A stretch of DNA of 64,000 bases from DATBDN01 sp963715995 (GCA_963715995.1 OY970283.1:1302001-1366000), one strand, 5' to 3'. Shown: positions 48,844 through 59,618, counted from the stretch's first letter. Program-made: numbers and translations. The notes: generated by a model from the letters alone, not told the origin.

Positions 48844-49689
48844 ATGGGACTCGGTGCTGCGCCTGCGGTGAGGGGCGGCGACCACGCTTGTTGTGTCTTC
48901 GGCAGCGACGAAGATCAGGCCACGCTCGTGGGGGACTTCGCGCTCCGCGCATTCGCTCGCGGCGATCGGCTCTTCTATCTCGGCGACCGATCGGATGAGC
49001 GCGCGGTCATCGACATGCTCGACGCCGCGGGTGCCGACGGCGAGCGCCGGCTCGCAGCAGGCGAACTGAGCTTCCTGCACTCCTCGCAGATGGTCATGGA
49101 CGGCGGCTTCGATCCGGAGCGCCTCCAGGCCACCTGGGGTGACATCGTCGCTGCCGGGCGGGCGGACGGCTACAACGGGGTCGCAGCCACGGCCGAGATG
49201 ACGTGGGCGCTCACCTGGAACCTGCCTGCCGATGCGCTCATCGACTACGAGTCGTCCTTGGCGGACACCTTCGCCAGCGGGGAGCTCGCCGCGCTGTGCC
49301 AGTACGACAGTCGCTGGATGCCCGAAGACGTCCTGCCGCGCGCCACGGACTGCCACGAGTTGAGCGCCGCGCTCGACGAGGACGGATGGAGCGCCGACTG
49401 GTCGCGCGTCCTCCTCGACTACACGCAGGGGTCGACCGAGCTCGGCCTCGGCGGCGACATCGACCTGGCGAACGTCTCCGCCCTGCGGCCACAGCTCACG
49501 GAGCTGCTCAGCGACGGCGACGCCGTGGCTGACTGCTCCGAGATCAGGTTTGCCGACGTCGCCGGATGCCGGCTGCTGCGCGATGCGTGTCTCGGGAACG
49601 TCGCACCCGGCAAGCTCACGATCGCGAACGCGCCGCCGGTGCTGCAGCGTGTCATGAAGCTGTGCAACTGGGCCGACGGCGTGCTGTAG
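48844..49689 (+). CDS. MEDS sensory domain fused to a STAS domain
   Basis: 281 residues. The N-terminal MEDS (DcmR-type sensory) domain begins GGDHACCVFGSDEDQATLVG and includes GDRLFYLGDRSDERAVIDML. The C-terminal STAS domain (about 195-281, GGDIDLANVSALRPQL) resembles anti-sigma-factor antagonists. At the usual phosphorylation site (DSSG type) it reads ADVAGCRLL, so a phosphorylatable Ser is missing. It may signal by binding rather than by phosphorylation. A SpoIIE-type phosphatase is encoded 2.5 kb upstream. Confidence 0.78.
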   Translation: MGLGAAPAVRGGDHACCVFGSDEDQATLVGDFALRAFARGDRLFYLGDRSDERAVIDMLDAAGADGERRLAAGELSFLHSSQMVMDGGFDPERLQATWGDIVAAGRADGYNGVAATAEMTWALTWNLPADALIDYESSLADTFASGELAALCQYDSRWMPEDVLPRATDCHELSAALDEDGWSADWSRVLLDYTQGSTELGLGGDIDLANVSALRPQLTELLSDGDAVADCSEIRFADVAGCRLLRDACLGNVAPGKLTIANAPPVLQRVMKLCNWADGVL

Positions 49690-49693
49690 CGGC

Positions 49694-51532
<1,839 letters not shown>

Positions 51533-51577
51533 GCGCACGCTGAAGCTAGCGGCCTGCGGTCACGCGACCGCCCGCGC

Positions 51578-51790
51578 TCAGCCGTTGCCGCGTGACTGAG
51601 GCCGGCGCGCCGCTTCCGCGGCGTCGCGCGCGACCTTGGCGCCGGCTGCATCGCCTTCGCTGTCGAGTCGCTCCGCCAGCCGTTCCTGGCGCCGCGCTTC
51701 GTACTCACGACCACCCGCCCGCTTCTCGCGTTCCCGGGGGTCGAGCTTGGGCTTCTTCTTCTTTTCCTTCCCGAACCCGAACAGACCCAT
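51578..51790 (-). CDS. Small highly charged protein, function unknown
   Basis: 70 residues. GLFGFGKEKKKKPKLDPRER at the start, then a charged helix (LAERLDSEGDAAGAKVARDA) and a basic tail. No family is recognised; a nucleic-acid or ribosome association is only a guess from the charge. TAGGCT lies 6 nt before the ATG. It is upstream of and codirectional with typA. Confidence 0.6.
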   Translation of the reverse strand: MGLFGFGKEKKKKPKLDPREREKRAGGREYEARRQERLAERLDSEGDAAGAKVARDAAEAARRPQSRGNG

Positions 51791-51796
51791 GAAACG

Positions 51797-51802
51797 AGCC
51801 TA
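51797..51802 (-). promoter_or_regulatory. -10 box (TAGGCT) of the small charged protein gene
   Basis: TAGGCT on the minus strand, 6 nt before ATG 51790. Confidence 0.45.
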
Positions 51803-51870
51803 CTCCCGCGATGGGTACGCGCGACGACCGTTGAGGCCCCGAGACCCCGGAATCCCAGCGGCACCAGACC

Positions 51871-51876
51871 TACACT
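51871..51876 (+). promoter_or_regulatory. -10 box (TACACT) of tRNA-Arg
   Basis: CCTACACT ends 10 nt before the tRNA; identical octamer to the tRNA-Pro promoter. Confidence 0.6.
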
Positions 51877-51886
51877 CCGCCCGTCC

Positions 51887-51960
51887 GGGCCCGTAGCTCA
51901 GCGGATCAGAGCGAGGGACTTCTAATCCCTAGGTCGCAGGTTCGAATCCTGCCGGGCCCG
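51887..51960 (+). tRNA. tRNA-Arg (anticodon TCT)
   Basis: 74 nt. Acceptor GGGCCCG pairs with CGGGCCC (51953-51959), discriminator G. The anticodon stem GGGA/TCCC encloses CTTCTAA (TCT); the T-arm is GCAGGTTCGAATCCTGC. No CCA is encoded. A decayed integrase follows about 430 nt downstream, which makes this a likely attachment site. Confidence 0.96.
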
Positions 51961-52037
51961 TTCACGATGTCGCTTTCTATGCGACCTCTCAGCGCAAGAA
52001 GCGACGGGCTACGACGGGCACTGTCCCCAGTCTGTCC

Positions 52038-52058
52038 CCGTGGTGGGGGGCCCCACGG
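52038..52058. terminator. GC-rich hairpin downstream of tRNA-Arg
   Basis: CCGTGG (52038-52043) and CCACGG (52053-52058) around a G/C loop that can extend the stem; preceded by a CTGTCCCC direct repeat at 52020-52038. It could end the tRNA-Arg transcript. Confidence 0.35.
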
Positions 52059-52391
52059 CTGCGCCACGCGGGCAGGTCGAGGACGTTCGAAGCTCAACCC
52101 GCTCGGGATGATGAACTTGCGCCGCAGACGCAGCGGTCGCTGCCGCGAGCGATGCATACGACGACAGCGGACAACCTGAGCAGGCGCGTCATCAGCGTCA
52201 TGCCGAGCCGAACTCGCGCGTGTAAGCCGTGAGCCAGTTCGTCGAGATCTGGCGTTGCGCCGCCTTCAACGAGAGGTGCCCGGAGCAGACCTCGACGTGT
52301 AGTCGATTCTCCAGCTTGTCCTTCTGGTGGAAGCCCGGCTTCGGGCTCGCAGCCTCGGGAAAGAGGTTCTTGATCGAGTTCGAGCCGCCGA

Positions 52392-52733
52392 GACGCCGCG
52401 CTGGAGGCGGCCGGTCTAGGCGAGCTCAGAGCCAAGAGTGACCCGATCGTCTTTCACGATCTGCGCCACACCTTCGGCACGCTTGCTGTGCAGGTGTGGC
52501 CTGTAACGGACGTCCAGGCGTATATGGGTCACGCCGATACCAAGACGACGATGCGCTACGTCCACCACATTCGCCTTTCGCGCGACTCATCACTCTCCCC
52601 CGGGTGGGTGCGTATCGGCGCCAGTCCCAGCAGGCCCGGGCCGGCCACGTCAAATTCGTCAAGACTTGACAGCGAAGGAGATAGCGCACGTCATTACACC
52701 GTGGACGGAGTGTCCGTATGGCGGACGCGATAA
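52392..52733 (+). pseudogene. Tyrosine recombinase (integrase) C-terminal remnant
   Basis: Without a start codon, the frame reads ALEAAGLGELRAKSDPIVF then HDLRHTFGTLAV and AYMGHADTKTTMRYVHH, which are the HxxR box and the final catalytic Tyr region of phage-type integrases. An in-frame stop lies just upstream, and the recognisable part ends near 52575, with unrelated sequence to the stop at 52733. It sits about 430 nt after tRNA-Arg(TCT). The region 51961-52391 holds no intact gene. Confidence 0.8.
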
Positions 52734-52754
52734 TCCGGTGCCGCTAGCCGCACT

Positions 52755-53810
52755 TTGACAATCCCGACCGAGCCCGTCGTTCGCGTGGATGCCACTCGGC
52801 TACGCCATTTCGTCGCCACGGTGTTCAGGAAGGTCGGAGTCCGCGCCGACGATGCAGTGCGCGGGGCCGAGGTGCTCGTCAGAACTGACATGCGAGGTGT
52901 GAGAACGCATGGTGTTCATTACCTCCCAGAGTACGTGCGCTGGTTCGCGGATGGGCACGTCAATCCACGAGCGCATCTCAAGGTGATTTCTGAATCACCG
53001 ACCACGGCAACGTTGGATGCTGGCGATGGGTTAGGCCATTTCAGCGCCTGCCGTGCAGTACGCCTTGCGATTGCCAAGGCCGAGCGCATGGGTATCGCGC
53101 TCGTACTCGTGCACCGTGCAAACCACTTCGGGGCCGCGGGGCACTACGCCCTGATGTGTGCGGAAGTTGGCTTGGGGGGTCTGGCTTTTTCAAATGGCCA
53201 ACCCACCATGGCTGTCCCCGGGGGTGGTCCCCCAACTATTAGCAATTCGCCTACTGCCTACGCGTTCCCGGATCCGGACGGGCACGGACCGGTGGTTTTT
53301 GATGTCGCACTCAGTGGCATGTCGTGGACAGCTGCTTCCGTCGCCGCGGCGACGGGCCAATCGGTCCCCGATGGGTTGCTTGCCGATTACGACGGCATCG
53401 CTACCACTGATCCGTCGCTCTTGGTGAAGGGGCGAGCATCTCTTCTTCCGGTCGGCGGCCACAAGGGGTTTGGCTTGGCACTGCTCGGCGAGATTCTGGC
53501 CGGGGTCCTGGGTGGTGCCGAATTCGGGAGTTCGGCACCGTTGACCGGGCCCGAACTAGCCGGGCATGCGTTTCTGGCGGTGTCGATCGAGCGCCTGATG
53601 CCCCTGGCGGACTTCAAGGCGCGGCTAGCGCAGCTTCGCCGAGATGTGCACGCCGGTGGGGGCCGCTTACCGGGTGAAGGTGCGGCTGCGAAAGAGCGCC
53701 GTGCTCGCGCGTCGGGCCTCGAGTTCGACCAACCGACCTGGGTTGCGCTCGAGGAGGTCGCGGAGACGCTGGCGCTTAGCGCACAACTCGCAGCAGCGCG
53801 AATGCCTTAG
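52755..53810 (+). CDS. Ldh-family (malate/L-lactate/sulfolactate-type) dehydrogenase
   Basis: 351 residues. The Ldh2 family pattern is clear: VLVRTDMRGVRTHGVHYLPE, VHRANHFGAAGHYALMCAE, SNSPTAYAFP and GHKGFGLALLGEILAGVL, with the catalytic His in the RTHGVHYLP/NHFG regions. Members oxidise 2-hydroxy acids (malate, sulfolactate, ureidoglycolate) or reduce cyclic imino acids with NAD(P). The TTG start is uncertain. It is the first intact gene after the integrase remnant, with lower GC bias than the core genes. Confidence 0.85.
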   Translation: MTIPTEPVVRVDATRLRHFVATVFRKVGVRADDAVRGAEVLVRTDMRGVRTHGVHYLPEYVRWFADGHVNPRAHLKVISESPTTATLDAGDGLGHFSACRAVRLAIAKAERMGIALVLVHRANHFGAAGHYALMCAEVGLGGLAFSNGQPTMAVPGGGPPTISNSPTAYAFPDPDGHGPVVFDVALSGMSWTAASVAAATGQSVPDGLLADYDGIATTDPSLLVKGRASLLPVGGHKGFGLALLGEILAGVLGGAEFGSSAPLTGPELAGHAFLAVSIERLMPLADFKARLAQLRRDVHAGGGRLPGEGAAAKERRARASGLEFDQPTWVALEEVAETLALSAQLAAARMP

Positions 53811-54009
53811 CGCGCGCTCAACCGCCGCCCTCGCGGCACGAATTGCGCATCCGCGGTGTGCAGAGCTCCCGTGCGTGGCCACGCCGACCGACTGCCAGAT
53901 CCTGGTGCACCGACCCGTCCACCTGCCCACATAGGGGATATGCCCCGCGCTGGGCTGGACGTCAGTACGTCGCCGCTCTGTAATACGGGGCAGGCAAGGA
54001 GCGTTGCAA

Positions 54010-54594
54010 ATGAAAACCGTCTCGTACAAACACATGGCTGACATGACAAAGGAGGATGCCGAGCTGATCGTCTCGGACGGTAATGAGGAGGCACGCGAGC
54101 TGCCGGATCGGGTCCTCGATGCTGTGCGAAAGTTGCGTGACTTTCAGGGCCCGCTACTTGTCACCAGATACGAGCACTCCTTGCAGTCCGCGACACGGGC
54201 GTATCAAGCGGGCGAGGACGCCGAATACATCGCAGGCGCGCTGATTCATGACATCGGCGATCACATGGCGCCTTACTCCCACGGGGAGTATGTCGCCGCG
54301 ATCATGAAGCCCTACATCAATGAGCGCGTCTGTTGGATCATCAAATACCACCCTCTCTTCCAGGCCTATTACTACGCGCACCATCTCGGAGGCGATCGGA
54401 ATGCACGCGACCGCTTCCGCGATCATCCGTGGTATGACGACTGCGTGAAGTTCTGCGCCGACTACGATCAAAACTGCTTCGACCCCGAGTTCGAATCGCT
54501 GCCGCTCGAATTCTTTGAGCCAATGGTCAGGCGTATATTCGGCAGGCCGCGCTACGTGGCGGATGGAATGTCGATACTTGTGGAGTCGGCATGA
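54010..54594 (+). CDS. HD-domain protein of the PhnZ/MIOX-like diiron type
   Basis: 194 residues. YEHSLQSA, ALIHDIGD, YSHGEY, KYHPLFQAYYYAHH and DYDQNCFD supply possible metal ligands His56, His80/Asp81, His91, His114 and Asp151 or Asp153. This six-ligand set is used by mixed-valent diiron oxygenases such as PhnZ, TmpB and MIOX, unlike ordinary HD phosphatases. His56 lies 24 residues before the HD pair, as in PhnZ. The substrate is unknown. ATG 54010 has AAGGAG about 9 nt upstream. Confidence 0.72.
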   Translation: MKTVSYKHMADMTKEDAELIVSDGNEEARELPDRVLDAVRKLRDFQGPLLVTRYEHSLQSATRAYQAGEDAEYIAGALIHDIGDHMAPYSHGEYVAAIMKPYINERVCWIIKYHPLFQAYYYAHHLGGDRNARDRFRDHPWYDDCVKFCADYDQNCFDPEFESLPLEFFEPMVRRIFGRPRYVADGMSILVESA

Positions 54595-55138
54595 CGGTTG
54601 GGGAATAGATCAACGCCGTCCAAGCGCCAGATTGGGGGATGGCGAAACGCGGCCGGCTGATGCCGCGAGCGGGCGGTGGGAGCAGGCGGTCGTAGAGGCG
54701 CCTGTCGGGCTGATGGTTGCGGGGTTACCTGGCGCGGTCCGATGTATTCGAGAACCAGAGAACGCTCTCTGTTGGTCCCATGGTTCCTGACACTGAACCC
54801 CCTGCAGAAGCGATCTCAGACGGCCTGACGGTCGCAATCTCGGAACCCCGAGGTCGCGGGTTTGCCAGGGCCGCGCTACCGAGGATGCCGTCCTCGTGCT
54901 GGAGACCGCCAGGCACGAGCAGGCGAGACGATTCGGCGACAGCGGTTCGCACGCGAGGTGAAGCAGCCTGGCGAGGCTCGCAAAGGCCGCGCGCGGCCGC
55001 GCGGGCTTGATCGCGGGCCACGGTTGAGTTGTAGCAGCGGAAGTCGCGGGCGCGGCTTGGTGCTCGAGGCTAGACCGTCGCGCGGCCCGTTCTTATCGTG
55101 GCAGTCTGTGGAGGTGATCTGGGAAGCTTGAACTGAAC
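54595..55138. other. 544-nt stretch without a recognisable gene
   Basis: Lies between the HD gene and the convergent aminotransferase gene. Short open frames on both strands have no motif or start signal. A 14-nt palindrome at 54985-54998 is a GC-rich alternation and probably chance. It could be decayed island sequence. Confidence 0.4.
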
Positions 55139-56515
55139 TTAGATGCCCATCTCAGATTCCCAGTCAGCGAGCGTCTGGTCGAGTCGATCGACCATATCGC
55201 CGAGTTCATCCTCCGTGATTGTGAGCGGCGGGGAGACCCAGATCGGCAAGCCTCGTTCGCCTTGGGCGCGCCGGTTGCCGTATAGCGCCGAGTAGAAGAC
55301 CAGACCGTTCGCAAGGCCCACCTGCTGGAACCGCTGCTCCGCCTGCGCACTCCGCGGGAAGAAGGCGCGCCCGTCCGGCTTAGAGGTGAGCTCGAGCACC
55401 ATGAACATTCCCCAGCCGCGGACGTCCGCCACTCCTGGGTGCGCCATCAGCCGCTCTGCGTTGGAGAAGAGTTGCTCCCCACGGACGCGCGCCTGCTCGA
55501 TCAGGTTCTCAGACTTGAGGATGCTTATCGTCGCGACGCCGGCGGCGCATGCCAGGGCATTTCCGGCGTTTGTAAAGCCGTGGATAAAGCCGGTTCCCGT
55601 CGTGAAAGGTTCGTTTACCTTGCCGCTCACCGAGACGGCGCCGAGAGGGACGTTTGAGGAAGAAATGCCCTTGGCAAAAGTCATGATGTCGGGGACAACC
55701 CCGTGGTGCTCGACGGCGAACCAGCGCCCGGTCCGGCCAAAACCGGTTACCACCTCGTCATCGATGAAGAGCACATCCTGCTCGTCGCAAATTCGGCGCA
55801 CTTCCTGCCAGTAGACCGCTGGCGCTACGACCCCATAATCGGAGCCACAGCCATGCGGCGTGGCGACGAACGCGGCGACCGTCGCCGGGCCCTCGTAGGC
55901 AATGACCCGCTCCAGCTCCCGAGCGCTCTTTAACGCCCAGTCATCTCGACTGACCCCTTCGGGCCGAAGAAAATCGCTGTACTGGAAGACCTTCGGCCAC
56001 TGCTGGACCATGGGGTCGTAATGACGCAGGGTCCCCGGGTGGCCTGACAACGCCATTGTCGCGAGCGTCATGCCGTGATAGGACTCGTAGCAGCTAATGA
56101 TCTTGTGCTTGCCGGGATTGCCCTTGGCAACGTGATACTGGCGCGCGATCTTCAGCGCCGTCTCGACAGCTTCTGACCCCCCAGAGACCAGGTAGCTGGC
56201 CGTGAAGCCCTCGGGCGTCACGGACGCGAGCGCCTCACAGAGGTCCGCCCGCCGGCGGTTGGCCAGCGTCGGATGAACGAAGCAATACTTGTCGAGCTGC
56301 GCGGTGATCGCCGCCTTCATGACCGGATGACTGTGGCCGAGGTTCACCGCCATCGGCCCACCAGAGATGTCGTAGTAGCGGTTGCCCTCGGTGTCGTAGA
56401 TGAACACGCCCTCCGCGCGTTCAACCTCGACGTTGAGCGCGTGGTAACTGAAGGCGTAGGCCCAGGCGCCTTCCTCCTCCAGAGGCGCGAATGTCTGCTC
56501 CAGCGACTGCGGCAT
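55139..56515 (-). CDS. Class III pyridoxal-phosphate aminotransferase
   Basis: 458 residues. The PLP lysine is in TFAKGISSSNVPLGAV, with SGGSEAVETALKIAR, CYESYHGMT and LFIDDEVVTGFGRTG marking the class III fold. Members move an amino group from omega-amino acids, taurine, beta-alanine, 4-aminobutyrate or diamines to pyruvate or 2-oxoglutarate. ATG 56515 has GGGGAG about 9 nt upstream. It lies between the two integrase remnants, with no partner gene immediately adjacent. Confidence 0.9.
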   Translation of the reverse strand: MPQSLEQTFAPLEEEGAWAYAFSYHALNVEVERAEGVFIYDTEGNRYYDISGGPMAVNLGHSHPVMKAAITAQLDKYCFVHPTLANRRRADLCEALASVTPEGFTASYLVSGGSEAVETALKIARQYHVAKGNPGKHKIISCYESYHGMTLATMALSGHPGTLRHYDPMVQQWPKVFQYSDFLRPEGVSRDDWALKSARELERVIAYEGPATVAAFVATPHGCGSDYGVVAPAVYWQEVRRICDEQDVLFIDDEVVTGFGRTGRWFAVEHHGVVPDIMTFAKGISSSNVPLGAVSVSGKVNEPFTTGTGFIHGFTNAGNALACAAGVATISILKSENLIEQARVRGEQLFSNAERLMAHPGVADVRGWGMFMVLELTSKPDGRAFFPRSAQAEQRFQQVGLANGLVFYSALYGNRRAQGERGLPIWVSPPLTITEDELGDMVDRLDQTLADWESEMGI

Positions 56516-56710
56516 GGGATAACTCCCCGGGGTCGTGATGAAGGCCCGAACATCCCACCGAATACCTGAGCGTGTCCAGCAAGGCTCGACGAAGTTGGTC
56601 CATCTGGCGGATGCCGGCCCGGGCATAGGGGGCCGCCTTCCGCGGTCCACCGGCCACCGAGAAACGATCGCGCAGGACACCACCCTGCTCGCCGCCCGTC
56701 AGCCGCATCC
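56516..56710. other. Intergenic region upstream of the aminotransferase
   Basis: Contains the aminotransferase Shine-Dalgarno but no gene that could be supported. Confidence 0.4.
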
Positions 56711-56900
56711 TGGCCCCACGATCTGCGCCAGGCGTTCGGCACACGAATGGCGCCGGCGGGTGCGCCGCGGCGCGCGCTGGAGAGCTGATGCGCCACGGTG
56801 ATTACATGACGACAGAGATCTATGCGGACTATGCGCCGGATCCGTCACATGTTGTCCAGTACGCACGCCGCGCGTTCGGAAACGGTTTCGAGAGCCAAGC
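56711..56900 (+). pseudogene. Second tyrosine recombinase remnant, frameshifted
   Basis: Frame one reads WPHDLRQAFGTRMAPAGAPR up to a stop at 56786-56788; the adjacent frame continues ELMRHGDYMTTEIYADYAPD and ARRAFGNGFES. Together these are the HxxR box and Tyr region of a different integrase from the one at 52.4 kb. No start, no N-terminal part. It ends just before the ADH stop. Confidence 0.75.
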
Positions 56901-56950
56901 AGCCGCGACACGCAATGCCGCGTCCCCGAGGGCGAGTACCCCTAGCCCTA

Positions 56951-58057
56951 CTAGGCGAACTGAATCACGCTGCGGATGCCGTCCTGCGCCTCCATCAGCT
57001 CGAAGCCCTTGTTGACCTCGTCCAGCGTCAGCGTGTGCGAGATGAACGGGTCCACGTCGAGCTTGCCGTCCATGTACAGCTCGATCAGCTCCGGCACCTG
57101 GTCGCGGCCACGCACGCCGCCGAACGAGGCACCCTGCACGCGGCGGCCCTGCATCAGCCAGCGCGGGATGATGTCGAGCGTCTCGCCCTTGCCGGCCACT
57201 CCGGCGATCGTGCACAGCCCCCAGCCCATGCGCGCCGACTCGACTGCCTGCTCCATCACCTTGACGAGCCCGGTCGCCTCGAACGTGTAGTCGGCGCCGA
57301 AGCCGTCGGTCATCTCGAGGATCTGCTCGAGCACCCCGTCGCCCGCGACCATCGTGTGGGTTGCGCCCTGGCCCTTGGCCAGTTCCAGCCGGTCGTCTGA
57401 CAGGTCCACGCACACGATCCGCTCTGCGCCCTGCAGGCGGCAGCCGGCTACGGCACCGAGACCGACCATCCCCGCGCCGAACACGACGCACGTGGACCCC
57501 GGCTCGACCTGCGCGCGGAACATCGCGGCGCCGAGTCCCGTCGACAGCCCGCACGCGAACAGGGCGCAGCGGTCCAGCGGCGCGTCGGGGTTGACCTTGG
57601 CGAGCGCAACCTCCGGTATGACCGTGTACTCGGCGAACGTCGAGCAGCCCATGAAGTGGCGGACCGCCACGCCGTCGCGGGACAGGCGCGGCGTGCCGTC
57701 GGGCAGGTAGCCCTGGTTCTGCTGCTCGCGGATGCCGATGCAGACGTTGGTCTTGCCGCTGCGACAGTTGACGCACTCGTTGCACTGTGGCTGGAACAGA
57801 GTGACCACGTGGTCGCCGACGACAAGCGAGTTGACTCCATCGCCGACCTTCTCCACCACGCCTGCGCCTTCGTGCCCGAGCACGCACGGCGAGTAACCGG
57901 AGGGATCTGCCCCGGACGCCGTGTAGAGGTCTGTGTGGCAGACGCCGCACGCTTCGAGCCGCACGAGCACCTCGCCCGCCTTGGGCTCGGCCAACTCGAG
58001 CGCCTGTACGACAAGCGGCTTTCCGAATTCCTCGAGCACGGCGGCGCGGACCTTCAT
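56951..58057 (-). CDS. Class III zinc alcohol dehydrogenase (thiol-dependent formaldehyde dehydrogenase type)
   Basis: 368 residues. Catalytic zinc ligands are in CGVCHTDLYTASG and LGHEGAGVVEKVGDGV; the structural zinc site is CNECVNCRSGKTNVC. CSTFAEYTVIPEVALAKV and VFGAGMVGLGAVAGCRL are typical of class III enzymes that oxidise S-hydroxymethyl-glutathione or -mycothiol. It lies 15 nt downstream of the GFA-family gene. It probably oxidises formaldehyde released by the neighbouring demethylase. Confidence 0.9.
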   Translation of the reverse strand: MKVRAAVLEEFGKPLVVQALELAEPKAGEVLVRLEACGVCHTDLYTASGADPSGYSPCVLGHEGAGVVEKVGDGVNSLVVGDHVVTLFQPQCNECVNCRSGKTNVCIGIREQQNQGYLPDGTPRLSRDGVAVRHFMGCSTFAEYTVIPEVALAKVNPDAPLDRCALFACGLSTGLGAAMFRAQVEPGSTCVVFGAGMVGLGAVAGCRLQGAERIVCVDLSDDRLELAKGQGATHTMVAGDGVLEQILEMTDGFGADYTFEATGLVKVMEQAVESARMGWGLCTIAGVAGKGETLDIIPRWLMQGRRVQGASFGGVRGRDQVPELIELYMDGKLDVDPFISHTLTLDEVNKGFELMEAQDGIRSVIQFA

Positions 58058-58072
58058 CGGACAGGAACCGCG

Positions 58073-58462
58073 TTACGCAGGGGGCGCGCCGTCGTACTGG
58101 GGCACGTCGCCGCCGATCGTGTCCCAGTGAGCCTTATTTGCGACCATCATGTGAAACTCGGGCTTGAGGTCTAGTTCGCGCATCAGTCCGGCAGCGACAA
58201 AGTACTTCTCACCTAGATCGTCATAAATGCTGGAGCCGCATTGGTTGCAGAAATGGCGCGGTGCGAGCTCGCTCTCGTAGCGACCCACGAGTTCCTGTCC
58301 CTTCGTGAACTTAAAGTTGCCCGGGTCCACGAGGACCGCGGCGAGACTCGATCCCGTCCACCGCTGACATCGCGTGCAGTGGCACACGCCAAATCCTTCG
58401 GGGTTTCGCAGTTCGTACTCGACGCCGCCACAAAGACATGCACCTTCCAGCATCTCGCTCAT
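58073..58462 (-). CDS. GFA (CENP-V) family protein
   Basis: 129 residues. The zinc ligands are CLCGGVEYELRN, CHCTRCQRWTG and FCNQCGSSIYDDLG, the GFA domain named after a formaldehyde-activating enzyme that promotes the formaldehyde-glutathione adduct. The family also includes members with no known link to formaldehyde. ATG 58462 has GGAGG about 8 nt upstream. It precedes the class III dehydrogenase gene. Confidence 0.88.
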   Translation of the reverse strand: MSEMLEGACLCGGVEYELRNPEGFGVCHCTRCQRWTGSSLAAVLVDPGNFKFTKGQELVGRYESELAPRHFCNQCGSSIYDDLGEKYFVAAGLMRELDLKPEFHMMVANKAHWDTIGGDVPQYDGAPPA

Positions 58463-58658
58463 CGGCGAGCCTCCTTCAGTTCGATTGGCACCCGCCGCTG
58501 CGAGCGCGCGTGCTGCCGAGCCTGCAGATCCGCCAGGGGTCGGCAGGTCCATGAGTTGCGACCCTCCCACGGGTGGAACCTCGGCGCAGGACGCACGCGC
58601 GAAATCTCCCCCGATCGGGCAGGGCCCGCGGCTGTCGGCGACCTGGACGCAGTTCGGG

Positions 58659-59618
58659 CTAACTGAAAGCGTGATCGAGCGCGTCGGCGAGTTCGAACAT
58701 GTCAGCAACTGCGCCGTAATGCGCGACGGAGAAAATCGGCGCGTCTGGGTCAGTGTTCACGGCGATGATTAACTCAGCGGAACGCATTCCGGCGAGGTGC
58801 TGTACCGCACCGGAGATGCCCATCGCGAGATAGACGCGCGGCTTGACGGTCTTTCCTGATTGCCCCACTTGCCGGCCGCTCGCTAACCAGCCCGCATCAA
58901 CGAGCGGCCGCGAGCCACTGAGCGTCGCACCGAGCTTCGTCGCGAGCTCGGCGAACCGCTCGATGTTGCCCTCGTCTTCCACGCCTCGTCCTATCGCGAG
59001 GAGGAAGTCGGCTTTAGTGATGTCGACGCCTCCCTCTGATGTGTCTCGGAACTCGACATGTTCGGTGCGTGCGACCCCGTCGAGAACTACCTCGAGCTTG
59101 CGGACCGGTACGTCCCCCTTTCCTGCCGGCGCGGCTGGAGATGACCCGACACGTAGGAGAAGCACCGTGCAGTCTTTGTTGGGGAACTCGTACTGCGCGA
59201 TCAGCTTGTTCCCGTAGGCGCCGCGAGCAGCAACCGGTCCGTTCTCCCAGGCCACTTCCGTAACGTCGCTCGCGAATCCGAGGCCGCGAACGGCGGCGAC
59301 AGCCGGCGCGAATGCGAGGCCGTCGATGGAGTGCGCGGCCAGCACAAGCCGAGGGCGTTCCCGTGCAATTGCTTCTTCCACCGCCCGTTGAGTGATGTGG
59401 GCTTCGAAGTGCGCGGCGGGCGACGCGACCGTTAGGACTTCGTCGACTCCGGGACTGCCGAGCGTGCTCGCGTGGCTGTCCGGCGAGGCATCAATAACCA
59501 CGACCGAGACCGGCTCTCCGGACAACTCTTTCAAAGCCAGCGCTTGGCTGATCAGCTCGAACGAGACGTCGCGGACTTCGCCGCGGCGCGTTTCGGCGAT
59601 GACCAGAATTCCGCCCAT
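58659..59618 (-). CDS. etfA: Electron transfer flavoprotein, alpha subunit
   Basis: 319 residues. The C-terminal FAD-binding region includes VGQSGKTVKPRVYLAMGISG and IIAVNTDPDAPIFSVAHYG, the EtfA signature. The N-terminal Rossmann-like half begins ILVIAETRRGEVRDVSFELI. With EtfB it carries electrons from flavin dehydrogenases to the quinone pool. ATG overlaps the etfB stop by one base. Confidence 0.95.
   Translation of the reverse strand: MGGILVIAETRRGEVRDVSFELISQALALKELSGEPVSVVVIDASPDSHASTLGSPGVDEVLTVASPAAHFEAHITQRAVEEAIARERPRLVLAAHSIDGLAFAPAVAAVRGLGFASDVTEVAWENGPVAARGAYGNKLIAQYEFPNKDCTVLLLRVGSSPAAPAGKGDVPVRKLEVVLDGVARTEHVEFRDTSEGGVDITKADFLLAIGRGVEDEGNIERFAELATKLGATLSGSRPLVDAGWLASGRQVGQSGKTVKPRVYLAMGISGAVQHLAGMRSAELIIAVNTDPDAPIFSVAHYGAVADMFELADALDHAFS

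Noticed and set aside
51933..51960. Second copy of the tRNA-Arg 3' end as an attachment-site repeat
   Set aside because: I looked for it up to 64 kb and found none; it may lie outside the window or have been lost.
54985..54998. 14-nt GC palindrome as a regulatory site
   Set aside because: A simple GC alternation expected by chance in this DNA, and no gene start lies nearby.
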